Source of the DNA: Trichobilharzia regenti | Taxonomy: Eukaryota > Platyhelminthes > Trematoda > Strigeidida > Schistosomatidae | Length of the DNA: 64,000 nt | Assembly: GCA_944472135.2 (NCBI GenBank) | Contig: OX235262.1 | Coordinates: 167,771,509 to 167,835,508, forward strand | Reading direction: 5' to 3' | Shown here: positions 37,494 through 46,989 of the stretch, piece after piece | How positions within the stretch are numbered: the stretch's first letter is position 1 | Layout of the letters: each line of letters opens with the position of its first letter | Notes under the pieces: generated by a model | Told to the model about the DNA's origin: nothing | The model's database searches: none | What the model saw: the letters and a program-made list of their open reading frames with translations, nothing else | Position numbers and translations under genes: made by a program

Positions 37494-37850
37494 TGTCAAT
37501 GTAGTTGAATATTGAACGATCAATTCATGGTTGTTTGCTCAAAACCAACTTCCCCAATTTTCGCGGAGGCATCAGTACGACAGTCATCGTTTCATCGGTC
37601 GCTGTTCAGAAAGAAGTCAGCAGAAAACCGTAGGAAGTAATATTGTGATTTATTACTGTAATATTTGTTCATAGACCTTAGTCATAATTGATTTATATGT
37701 TGGCGTAACAGTAAAGAATCCTCGAGTAGCCAATCGGTCTTTTGGTTTTTCCTCCGTTAATACTAAGCGTTTCTGAAAAACTGCAAGGAACAGCGTGGGC
37801 CCGAGCGTAGCAAGAGCTGAGCATTAACGGTTTATGAGACGTGACTGACA
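37494..37850 (+). repeat. BEL/Pao 5' LTR (type I)
   Basis: 357 bp, TGTCAATGTAG..CTGACA. About 95% like the 3' LTR by eye, with scattered substitutions, which suggests moderate age. Confidence 0.85.
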
Positions 37851-37994
37851 GTTTCTGACGATAGAAACAGATTTGGTGGATTCAGACAGTTGGTGAAAGT
37901 TTGGATAGTCACCGTTCACCTTTCCTGGTGCCGGTCAAGTCCTCTTTGAACAAGCAATATCTGGAACTTTTTTGGAATTGGGTCAAGTTTAACA

Positions 37995-39950
37995 GTGCCT
38001 GGGTCAAAGAAGGGACAGAGCGTCTTGGATGCAAACAGGAAAGTAAGTCATTGTGACTTGTCTGTTAATTGTAATGATGTGTCTGATGTTAAGCATGATA
38101 TGGTTGATGTTACTGTTTCGCCGTTCAGGGATAATAGGAACATCAAACTCCCTAAATTAGAACCACGCTGTTTTGACGGAAACCCGACTGATTATTTACA
38201 ATTTGTAAAGGAGTTTGAGATCATGCTGAGTAGTTTTTTATTAAGTGATGAAATGAAGTTAATGTATTTGATGAGGTAATACACTGGAGATGCTGCAAGA
38301 GCTATACAGTGCTGTAAGTTTATGAGGCCAAAAGAGGGCTACTACGAGGCTATGAGCATATTACGTCAAAGGTTTGGCAGACCTTCGATGATTGCAGGGA
38401 AATTATTCGAGGCTGTTAAGGGTAATGGTGGTCAATTACAAGATGACTCCCAGGCACTCACTGAGTTTTTAGATAATTTGCTAATTCACAAGAATGGAGT
38501 GATTTCGATGAATCGCATGAGTGACCTCAACTCGAGTTTTATACTAGAAGTAATAGCAAGACGTCTACCTACTCGACTGCAAAGTAAGTGGGTGAAGATA
38601 AGCTCCCGTATGGAGGATGAGGGTATCGAGCCAAAGTTTGATGATATCCTGAAACTGGTAAATACTAGTGTCAATCAATCTATGAGCAAGTTTGCCAGTC
38701 TATTACATCTCACCCCTAGAATAGAGCAGTCTGAGGGTAAAACGCACTCATTGATGACGAATAGGCCTCAGAGAGGTGGATATCGAGAAGGCTCTATGAT
38801 GTCTAGTAATGCATATAGACCTAGTGAGTGTAACAGGTTTCGTAGTACATCCTCAACAGATAAGTTGCAAGCTGCAAGAGAAACACGGTTGTGTTTTACA
38901 CGTTTGCAAGAGGTGCATACAGAAGTGAACTGTGAACCAGTGAGCAAGTTAAGTGATAAGCTAAATGTAAACTGCAGGTCTGACTCCGAATTGTGTGACG
39001 ATAACGGTGTTGTGAAGAAGTCTGTAGTTGCAACTGGTAAGCCATTGTTGAATAGAGTGTCACAGAATAGAGTTGCTGCTTCAGAGTCCAGTTCTGACCC
39101 TACAAGTTTACAAGGTATTACTAGTCAGAGTGAAGATATAAAACCTTTAATGATTTGTGGGGAGGAACCAAAATTGTCTACTTCTGTTATTAAAGAGTTT
39201 GACAATGATGAACTTGACGGTAAATTGAATATTCGTGATTATGATCATGATACTTCACATTTGTCTTTGGTTGATCATGATGAGATGAGGGATATGCCTA
39301 CTACTGCTGAGTTGAACAAAAGTTCTGTACAACTTGAACGTGAAGTAGAAATAAATGCAGATGCAGTTGCAGAAGGCATGCATACTTGTCAGACCGTCAG
39401 TATGATTGATCAGCATGTAGCCCACCTATCATCAGATGCTAGTGCTAAACCTGAGCTGACAGTAAAAGACACCAGTGGTGGTGGTCTTGGAGGTAGACAA
39501 CTTTCTGAAAGTTGAGCAACAACAGCTTTTGATCCACCGCTAACTTCATCAACTGATATCAATCAGTCGTCGTTGGTGCTATCATCCACAATGAAACAGA
39601 CACCCATGGACTCAAGTATCTTGTGCAATGACTATGCTAGTGTCAGTTCGTTTGAAAGGACGAATATCAATGGTCAGCTTAGTGAGGATAATCCGGCTGT
39701 GTACGAGAGAGTAATTGTTAAATTGACTTGCACGAATAAAGGCATTTCTAGTTTCAAGTTACTATTTGAATGTTATTATCTTTGGTGTAAATTACTCTGT
39801 TTCTACGCCTGGTTGACCAGATATGTCGTGTGTTTATTCGTCATCTATGTTCTACGATTCAATGACATGAGCGTGTTACCGTTCAGACCTGAGGATATAG
39901 CTGATAGAAGGAAGTTAGCAAATGAACTCTGCGACGATTTTCCAACCTAG
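37995..39950 (+). CDS. gag: BEL/Pao gag fused to a pol remnant, two in-frame stops
   Basis: One reading frame of 652 codons is interrupted only by TAA at 38277-38279 and TGA at 39513-39515. Residues 50-95 (KLPKLEPRCFDGNPTDYLQF, KLMYLMR) and the part after the first stop (YTGDAARAI, EGYYEAMSILRQRFGRPSMI) are the DUF1759 domain of BEL/Pao gag. A long Ser/Asp-rich region without a zinc knuckle follows. After the second stop, KLLFECYYLWCKLLCFYAWL and VLPFRPEDIADRRKLANEL resemble the segment between RNase H and integrase in BEL pol. It would be non-functional as it stands. Its role in the active family is nucleic-acid packaging. Confidence 0.75.
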
Positions 39951-39952
39951 AG

Positions 39953-40405
39953 CGTCAACCTGAGAAGGGTTGTAGGCGTACTGCTGTAAGTCCTACAATT
40001 CTTCAAAGGGTAGCGCATCAATGAGCAGTCCAATGTGCTTGGTGTGTGATTTTGTACATAAGTTCATATTGTATATACTGAATTGATATCATCTGTCATC
40101 TAGCTGTTGGCAATTCTGTTTGTGTCCGGACGACTTCCACTTGGATCATCAACCTGAGAAGGAATGTAGGCGTACTGCTGTAAGTCCTACAGTTCTTGAA
40201 GGGTAGGTTGTCGTGCCAGAATCCACAACATTTGATGTCGTGATTGTACATATGTCTGTGTTAAATAGTTGTGTGAGTTCCAATTATTGTAATTGTTGGT
40301 TAATCTTGTTTGTGTCCGGACATTCCACAAATTACAATCGTCAACGTGAGAAGGGTTGTAGGCGTACTGGTGTAAGTCCTGTGATTCTTCAAAGGAATTC
40401 CATCA
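39953..40405 (+). repeat. Three-copy tandem repeat (~193 bp) in BEL 3' region
   Basis: GTCAACCTGAGAAGG (or close variants) recurs at about 39954, 40148 and 40340. Each is followed by GTAGGCGTACTG.TGTAAGTCC. The related element at 30.3-32.0 kb has only one unit (about 30855). Confidence 0.8.
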
Positions 40406-41096
40406 AGACATGAACTGCGAGTTTGTGTGTACTGTTTGTATATACGTGTGGTGTGTCATATCAATTGGTGTTTTTGGATTCATTGTGTTTACTCGTTGTT
40501 TTCGTACCTTGTTGTTATTACATAATTTTGTTAAAATTTTCGTCGTGATTACTTCTGAAGTTGTGTCCACTCTTCTACATCCGTGAATGAAGTGATTGAT
40601 GTTAAAGACAGCAGATGGGTCGTATACGCCGGGGAGGCTATTGCTGAGAAGGAAATGCATACGGAGATAATTGTTAGCTGTGATCCCACACGCCGGGGAG
40701 AGGGAGTGTAGACGACTGAGGCTCGCATACGTCACCATTACTAGAATTGAGGCAGAATGAGTGACAAGCGGTTGCAGTGGTAATTGGTAGTGAGTAAATA
40801 AGAGGATGTGTGAAGAGTATCATGAGGTGCTGATATGGCTACGTTGCTTTCTGCAAGAGTCATTCTAGCAAGTGGCGATTGTGTTGCAGGATGTCAAGAG
40901 GATGCCTTTAACTGGAAGGCGCAGGTCGTCATTGATGTGTGAGATTGTGCTGTGAGTATGCTTGTGGTGTGTTGGCTTTTCTGTTTGTTTTCCATTTCAG
41001 CTCTGTCCGTGTGACCCAGGTTGTCGCAATGGCATCCAAGTCAACGTGTATTGGTCGTGATGGAAAAAAGTAATGGATCCCTATTTTGGCGGGGAG
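40406..41096 (+). other. BEL element 3' untranslated region
   Basis: No coding function is supported. Identical to 30921-31611 and ends in a polypurine-like GGCGGGGAG just before the 3' LTR. Confidence 0.7.
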
Positions 41097-41454
41097 TGTC
41101 AATGTAGTTGAAGATTGAACGATCAATTCATGGTTGTTTGCTCAAAACCAACTTCCCCAATTTTCGCGGAGGCATCAGTACGACAGTCATCGTTTCATCG
41201 GTCGCTGTTCAGAAAGAAGTCAGCAGAAAACCGTAGGAAGTAATATTGTGATTTATTACTGTAATATTTGTTCATAGACCTTAGTCATAATTGATTTATA
41301 TGTTGGTGTAACAATAAAGAATCCTCGAGTCGCCAACTGGTGTTTTGGTTTTTGCGTCCGTTAATACTAAGCGTTTCTGAGAAACTTCAAGGAACAGCGT
41401 GGGCCCGAGCGTAGCAAGAGCTGGGCATTAACGGTTTACGAGATGTGGCTGACA
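41097..41454 (+). repeat. BEL/Pao 3' LTR (type I)
   Basis: 358 bp, TGTCAATGTAG..GCTGACA, preceded by a purine tract. Partner of 37494-37850. Confidence 0.85.
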
Positions 41455-41959
41455 GACACCATCATTTACTGTTTATGCTGAAAACACCTTATTCCATCAG
41501 CGATTAGCAGGTATACAGGCGTAAAAGTGTGTGAAACAACGAGTAACTACGTAATTTAGACGTTTTTTAGTGAATATAGCCGGTAGACTTCAGCTGGTCA
41601 AATGACCTACGGCCATATAATGACTGTCTCCTGTTAAGCTTTAGTCCAACTGAACTATTTAGAGAATTATTACGAATAATTCAGACTAAATTAACAATTA
41701 GGTAGGTGGTTCCCGAGAAGAAAAATTTATACAATGTAACTATTTCTCCATGTCTGCAAAACAGTCGTGTTCCAGAAGAGAAATAAATAAATATATTTTT
41801 AGGATCAGTGTCACAAGCATTGCAGCTATTTACCTATACTTTAAATCCGATGTGATAAAGCTCATTTAACATGCATAGTCCCTTTTGACATCATACTATA
41901 GATAGCGTATTCCAATTTGTTTCACCCTCTATGATATAAATTTGTATTTGCACTTCTCA

Positions 41960-42118
41960 TTGACTGAATCACAGTAAATCAGAGAGCTACGCAGAGTGGA
42001 AAGAAGTCAGGAATTTACATTTCGTAGAATTGTTTGTATTGCATGATTACAGAAAACATTATCAAACAGCAATCAACATTTAAGCAAAGCAGTGTTGGAA
42101 ACTGTTAATCATCACATC
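41960..42118 (+). repeat. Dispersed repeat pair with 50055-50200
   Basis: Both copies share GAATTGTTTGTATT.CATGATT and AAACTGTTAATCA. No coding potential. It may be part of an RTE 3' UTR family. Confidence 0.5.
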
Positions 42119-42157
42119 CAGCATATTTCAAATATGTTGTTGCACGTTTATACTGAC

Positions 42158-42560
42158 CTCTTGGTTTGCTTGCGAGTCTGTCAGGACTGTCGGCGGATCT
42201 TGGGCTTTGGAGTTTCTTGGCATTTCATCGATATAATTTAAATCTATTTGTGAATTATGTGCAAAGTTAAGATAGGTAGCGGAATCATTTAAATTATTAC
42301 TTACTGTTTTACCATGTTCCTGTTTTTGACCACATCTGCTTGTGCTGTGCTGTTGATCTAGAGGAATAGGACTGGAACATTTCATTCGTTCGCCCTTGTT
42401 TCCCTTTTTGGGTGACCCGTCAGATGGTTTTTTAATCCATAAGAAGGACGTTCAGTGTTTAATGGTGGAAATTGACTGAGTTTAACAGCTTGTCTCTTGG
42501 TAAGATCTTTCAGTCCTAATTCATTTGAACGTGCCGCGCACAGACTTCAGCATTGGCAGC
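42158..42560 (-). CDS. Putative host exon with frame breaks
   Basis: The minus-strand frame 42385-42158 reads MKCSSPIPLDQQHSTSRC.. to DPPTVLTDSQANQE and ends at a good donor gtcagt. Upstream, a second frame gives NELGLKDLTKRQAVKLSQF and PLNTERPSYGLK. The two join only if one base is added in an A-run near 42430. Either an assembly indel, a pseudo-exon, or two exons with a tiny unrecognised intron. The 5' limit is uncertain. Confidence 0.35.
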
Positions 42561-42812
42561 ATCTCAAAAAGCAGAGAAATTACTTCATATTTCAGTCACT
42601 GAAGGTTAGAATCTGTCACTCTAGGAGTAACGGTTTTGTTAGGCACAGTTTTGGATTTTTATCGCCTGCGCGTTCTAGAGCACGTAGTTAGAACGGATTC
42701 TCCAAAATTAACCGATATTCATGCTCTTCAGCAAGAGTCTTCTCCCCTGCTTGTATATTTACTCGATACGTTTGAAGGCACCGAGTCAAATGGTTTACTC
42801 TGATGCTCAAAC

Positions 42813-42902
42813 CTTCAGATTCTTGTTAAGTTTGGCCACTGTCTGGTGGATACATTCATTCAGTATGAAGAAACTTTTGGGCCTGACCGCACAAATGAGC
42901 TT
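42813..42902 (-). CDS. Putative host exon
   Basis: The exon is 90 nt, phase 0 at both ends. Its acceptor is ttcatgtatttcag; the donor gtttga is weak. It encodes KLICAVRPKSFFILNE and CIHQTVAKLNKNLK. The A.RPKSFF pattern faintly recalls Sec14-like domains, which in RhoGEF-type proteins precede spectrin repeats. That is speculation. Confidence 0.45.
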
Positions 42903-43177
42903 CTGAAATACATGAAAAATGGATTTTAAATGCTCAGACTCAGCCAGTGGCTTTCAAGCATATGCATCCTTATTGGAATTTTTCTACCGGTTTGGTAGTC
43001 ATTCAATGACGATGTGTTTGTACCTGTTGCATTAGGTTTGTGACCTACACACTTTGAGCATCATGAAACTGATTCTCTAAACATAGACTTGCAAAATAGC
43101 TGAGAGAAAAGTTACATTTTGACATTTCGCCCTTTAGAAGCCCTTAGTTATAGTAAGAATGATACATGTTTACTAAC

Positions 43178-43346
43178 CAGGAAGAGAATATTTACAGGGA
43201 TACCACTTTCTGATTTCAAAGTAATGTCAACAACACCAACAAGAAGTAGCTCATGGTTAGTAATGCTTGTAACGAGAATACCTTGACCTTGGCGGCCTGT
43301 TCGAATTTTTGGGCCTGCTACCAAAATATCTTTTGCATCCAGTTTA
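43178..43346 (-). CDS. Putative host exon beside CR1 insertion
   Basis: The exon is 169 nt. Its acceptor is gataaacag and its donor gttagt. It encodes KLDAKDILVAGPKIRTGRQ, ILVTSITNHELLLVGVVDI and SESGIPVNILFL, ending in phase 0 as the exon at 42902 needs. No stop. The CR1 element begins only about 25 bases beyond the acceptor, so the normal intron sequence there has been displaced. Confidence 0.5.
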
Positions 43347-43380
43347 CTGTTTATCAGCATACATTTATCACTTAAATATG

Positions 43381-44187
43381 AATTCTAACAGAATCATTTA
43401 CTCTCGTAACTTTATTAATGATTTACGACCAAATGACTTTCATATTCCAAAGAAACCAAGAAGGAAACATCGTAGTGGTTGGCAGAGAGCTCTCAAACGT
43501 ACACCAATACACTTAACTACGGTCCCCGTCATAATGAACTCAAACTGTCGCTCTCTGCCAAATAAGATAATGTACCTACAATCCCTGATGTCAACTGATA
43601 CGTATCATAACACTGCCATAATCGCATTACAAGAAACGTGGTTGCATGAACTGTATGATGACAACCTTATCTCACTAAAGGACTTTATTTTATTTCGTCA
43701 AGACCGTCAATGTTGTAATAAGAAAAATGGTGGTGGCGTTGCAACTTTTATTCACTCCAAATGGTCTGTCTCAAATAATGTCTGCTTCACCTTCTCAAAT
43801 GACTTCATTGACTGTATTACTGTCAAATGTCGCCCCAAACATCTCCCCAAATATAAACAATTCTATATTACAAACATGTACATTTCTCCTAGTTGCTCCC
43901 CATCTGATCTATCTAATTTTGCTGATGAATTCACCATGTTTGCTGCTGCCAACTTCGAAAACTCTCTATCCGTTATTACTGGAGACTTCAACACATCGGA
44001 TTGCTCCTTTCTTGAAGCTCTTGGTCACACAAACATAGTCAAATTTCCCACTCGACTTGACAAAACACTCGACCTCGTTTTTACTAATGACGAAGGAGTA
44101 TATGAAACACGTAGACGTTCACCGATACATAACTCCGATCACTGCATTGTCCGCGTTTTGCCAAAAATATACAGCAAAACACATTAA
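43381..44187 (+). CDS. CR1 AP-type endonuclease domain
   Basis: Conserved blocks in order: MNSNCRSLPNKIMYLQ, AIIALQETWL (catalytic Glu), GGGVATFIHSKWSVS, ITNMYISPSC, SVITGDFNTSD (Asp and Asn) and IHNSDHCIVRV (SDH). All signature residues of the exonuclease-endonuclease-phosphatase fold are present. In the family this enzyme nicks target DNA to prime reverse transcription. The frame is open for 269 codons from the first Met and then breaks. Confidence 0.8.
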   Translation, partial: NSNRIIYSRNFINDLRPNDFHIPKKPRRKHRSGWQRALKRTPIHLTTVPVIMNSNCRSLPNKIMYLQSLMSTDTYHNTAIIALQETWLHELYDDNLISLKDFILFRQDRQCCNKKNGGGVATFIHSKWSVSNNVCFTFSNDFIDCITVKCRPKHLPKYKQFYITNMYISPSCSPSDLSNFADEFTMFAAANFENSLSVITGDFNTSDCSFLEALGHTNIVKFPTRLDKTLDLVFTNDEGVYETRRRSPIHNSDHCIVRVLPKIYSKTH

Positions 44188-44556
44188 AATCTTCTCACAC
44201 CTGTCTACGAAAGCACAAGAAAGATGCTACACATCTGACAACTTACTCAATCTAAGATGCATGTTAAAAGATACCAACTGGGATCTATTCTATGAAAGTA
44301 CATTAGATGACTCAATCACCAATATAATGGATTATCTTAAGTTCTGCCTCGACATATGCTGTCCCAAACAAACACTGTTCAAACGCCTCGACCGCTTCTC
44401 GTCTCTTCATCTCAAACAACTTCGCAGGCAAAAAGAAATGTTATATAAATGCAAAGACAAGTTAGGACTTAAAAAAATAATGCTCAAATCAAATCTGAAA
44501 TCAAAAATCTTAATGCTATCTATAACCAAACACTTTTATTACGCAAATCTTTCAGC

Positions 44557-45725
44557 ATGTGGAAATTTTTCAATGAAATTACTGGCAAAAGTAAGCGATG
44601 TAATGTTTTTCCCTCTTGTGATGTTAATGCTCTTAATCTGTCTTTTATACGCTCTCCTTCTACTATAACCACTTCTAACGTTACCAATCTTGTAGCTGAT
44701 AACTTCCAGGACTTCAATACTCTCGATGTTTTGAAATGTCTTAAAACTCTTAAGCCCTCACATAGTCTTGGCCCTGATAGCATACCTGCATATGTTCTAA
44801 AACAATGTGCAGATGCTTTATGTTTTCCTCTAACTAATATCCTAAATGCTTCTTTCTCCGAAAACGTTGTACCTGTTCCATGGAAAGACATTAAAATAGT
44901 CCCTGTCCCTAAACCTGGAATAGCAAGAACGTAAAGTTCAGACCCATCGCCATCACTTCCCCGTTTCTAAAGCTCATGGAAAAACTAGTACTTCTTAAAC
45001 TCGAACCCTCCCTTAAAAGCTTCGAAGACCCCAAACAATTTGCCTACAGACAGGGTAGGAGTACTTTAGACGCTGCAGCCGTCTTACACAACAGTATTGT
45101 CTCATCATTAGACAAAGGTGCCAAATATGTCCGCTGCACGTTTCTTGACTTCACTTCTGCTTTCGACTCTGTACCTAGAAGTCTCTTGCTAAATAAGCTC
45201 TCCATGACACAAACCGAGTCCTGGGTCACTAACTGGTTGCATTCCTACTTTTCAAACAGAATGCAGTACACCGTATACAAAGGCCAATCCTCCTCTGCTG
45301 TGCTCACTGAAGCTGGTGTCCCCCAAGGTGCTGTACTCTCCCCACTTCTCTTTTCTTCTTCCTACATGACCTACCGTCTTCAAATGACATTAACTTTGTC
45401 AAATATGCTGATGACCTAACTGTATCTTTACCTGTCAAATGTCAAAGTGACTGCTCTAAACTAAATGGCTTCTTATCGGAAATTAGCCAATGGTCCAAGG
45501 AAAACGGTCTAACCTTAAACCCCTCCAAATGCCAAACAGTTAATTTCACCCTTAGGCATAAATCTGACCTAAACAAACTGGTTAGCACTCACGAGGTGTG
45601 CAACATAGATGGCAGTGAAATAGAAACCAAGTCGGAAATTAAATACCTAGGCGTCACTCTATCTTCTGATCTTTCCTGGTCGTCTCATATCTTGACGATT
45701 TCCAAGAAAATATACCGTCTTACCT
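44557..45725 (+). pseudogene. CR1 reverse transcriptase, frame-broken
   Basis: 44557-44934 carries SLGPDSIPAYVLKQCADALC and ENVVPVPWKDIKIVPVPKPG. The frame then shifts to KFRPIAITSPFLKLMEKLV and TFLDFTSAFDSVPR (domain A), then GVPQGAVLSPLLF (domain B). It shifts again to FVKYADDLTVSLPV (domain C) and EIKYLGVTLSSDLSWSSHI. Domain order and spacing are those of CR1/jockey-type RT. The frame shifts make it a pseudogene. Confidence 0.85.
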
Positions 45726-46069
45726 TCTATATCAGAAGTTAAGACATTCTGGTGTAACCCAACCCTTACTCCTACAATTTGTTAACTCCTGTATTCTGCC
45801 TATTATTCTCTATTGTTCCCCCTTAGTCTTTCCTGGGCTATTGAAGAAAGACTATACCTTATTACGTAGGATGTTAAAGGTTGTCAGCAGGGTAAGCAGT
45901 TTGCCACTTAGCCAGATTGTTAATATTCTGGTCGACAGGCATATGGACTCATGTGAAAAATGGGCGAAATCCATTTTATCTAACTCACACCACCCTCTAC
46001 ATTCACAACTCTCCCCATGTATCTCTTCAGGGAAAACCAGAAGCCTATATAGGAAACTATTATTAACCT

Positions 46070-46490
46070 TTCGAACACTGAATCCAAAAAATACAATCTT
46101 ATTGACAGATAATACACATAACTCACTGTTTGGATTTGTGGAATTTTTAAACATAAACACATCTATAATTGTATATATTGTTGGATTTATATGTTCAAGT
46201 TGCTCCAAGTCAGTGAGTTTATGGTTAAGATATCATTTTAGTTACATGTACTGAACTATATTGCATGTTGTCTTATTGTATAGTTGTCGTCGCTTTTTGC
46301 CCTTTTTTCTGTGAACTGTTTCCTTTGTTGACGTTGTTCTCATTGTTTGTCCGTTATTTTCTGATTTTGAGGGGAGCAACCCAAAAAGTTGCTTCTCTCT
46401 AAACTTTTACTTAATGTAATCATTCTTTTCTCAGGCGTGAGGCTAGCAACCCCACCCTGTAAACAAAGTTGCTACAGAACCTTCAGCAAG
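46070..46490 (+). other. ~420-bp insertion within CR1 C-terminal region
   Basis: Present in this CR1 copy, absent from the copy at 13.3-14.3 kb. The right end contains GTGAGGCTAGCAACCCCACC and TGCTACAGAACCTTCAGC, which matches the body of SINE family A, so at least part of it is a SINE remnant. The left end is not recognised. Confidence 0.55.
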
Positions 46491-46989
46491 TACAAAAACT
46501 CATCCATACCCTACCTAGTCCGTGTTCTGTGCGATAAAGAATGCATCAGGCATGAAACCTTTAACTTATTAAATAGTCAGTAGAACCAATGGATCTCGTC
46601 TTTCCAACTCACATCATTTATAGGTACAACGTTTTCTCGCTCTTCATTCTGTATTTATTTTTGTCATGTGCTGTTTTGTTTCTCTCTTCCTTGCAAACTC
46701 TACTTAAAACATTCTTGTTCGTTCTTTCACACTCTGTATATCTCGACCATTTTGCTATCGCTTCCGCCAGTAAATATGCTAGTAGTATCTACTTTTCTAA
46801 CACCTTCAAACACTTTAATTTTGGCTTTGCTACCGACATACTAATATGTTGTTGAGATAACTTTAATCTATGTAGAACTTTATTTATTGTTAATGTAAAA
46901 ACTGGATGCAATATTGAAGTAAAATGCTGAGAATTCCATTCTGTATCACAAGTACTGATTTGGAATAAAGCTTATCTTATGTTATGTTG

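Larger units (their letters stand above)
37494..41454 (+). mobile_element. BEL/Pao LTR retrotransposon, internally deleted (gag kept, most of pol lost)
   Basis: Two direct LTRs (37494-37850 and 41097-41454) flank a 3.25-kb interior. A DUF1759-type gag places it in BEL/Pao, and the LTR size and host are compatible with Sinbad (name not verified). Protease, RT, RNase H and integrase motifs are absent; BEL elements usually carry about 5-6 kb inside. No clear target duplication was found (GGAC / GACA). Confidence 0.8.
43372..46985 (+). mobile_element. CR1-clade non-LTR retrotransposon (endonuclease and RT), frame-broken
   Basis: A 3.6-kb copy with an AP endonuclease (43381-44187), a linker (44186-44500), an RT (44557-45720) and a C-terminal region. 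The 3' UTR ends GGAATAAAGCTTATC near 46980. ORF1 is absent. At least five frame changes are needed to read through, so it is not active. It is the reference for the 13.3-kb copy. It carries an internal insertion at 46.07-46.49 kb. Confidence 0.85.

Noticed and set aside
37494..41454. Intact, active LTR retrotransposon
   Set aside because: Two in-frame stops in gag, no RT, RNase H or integrase, and LTRs that differ.
42497..42906. Plus-strand open frames
   Set aside because: Opposite-strand frames give protein-like, splice-bounded sequence (at least 42813-42902). The plus frames look like their shadows.
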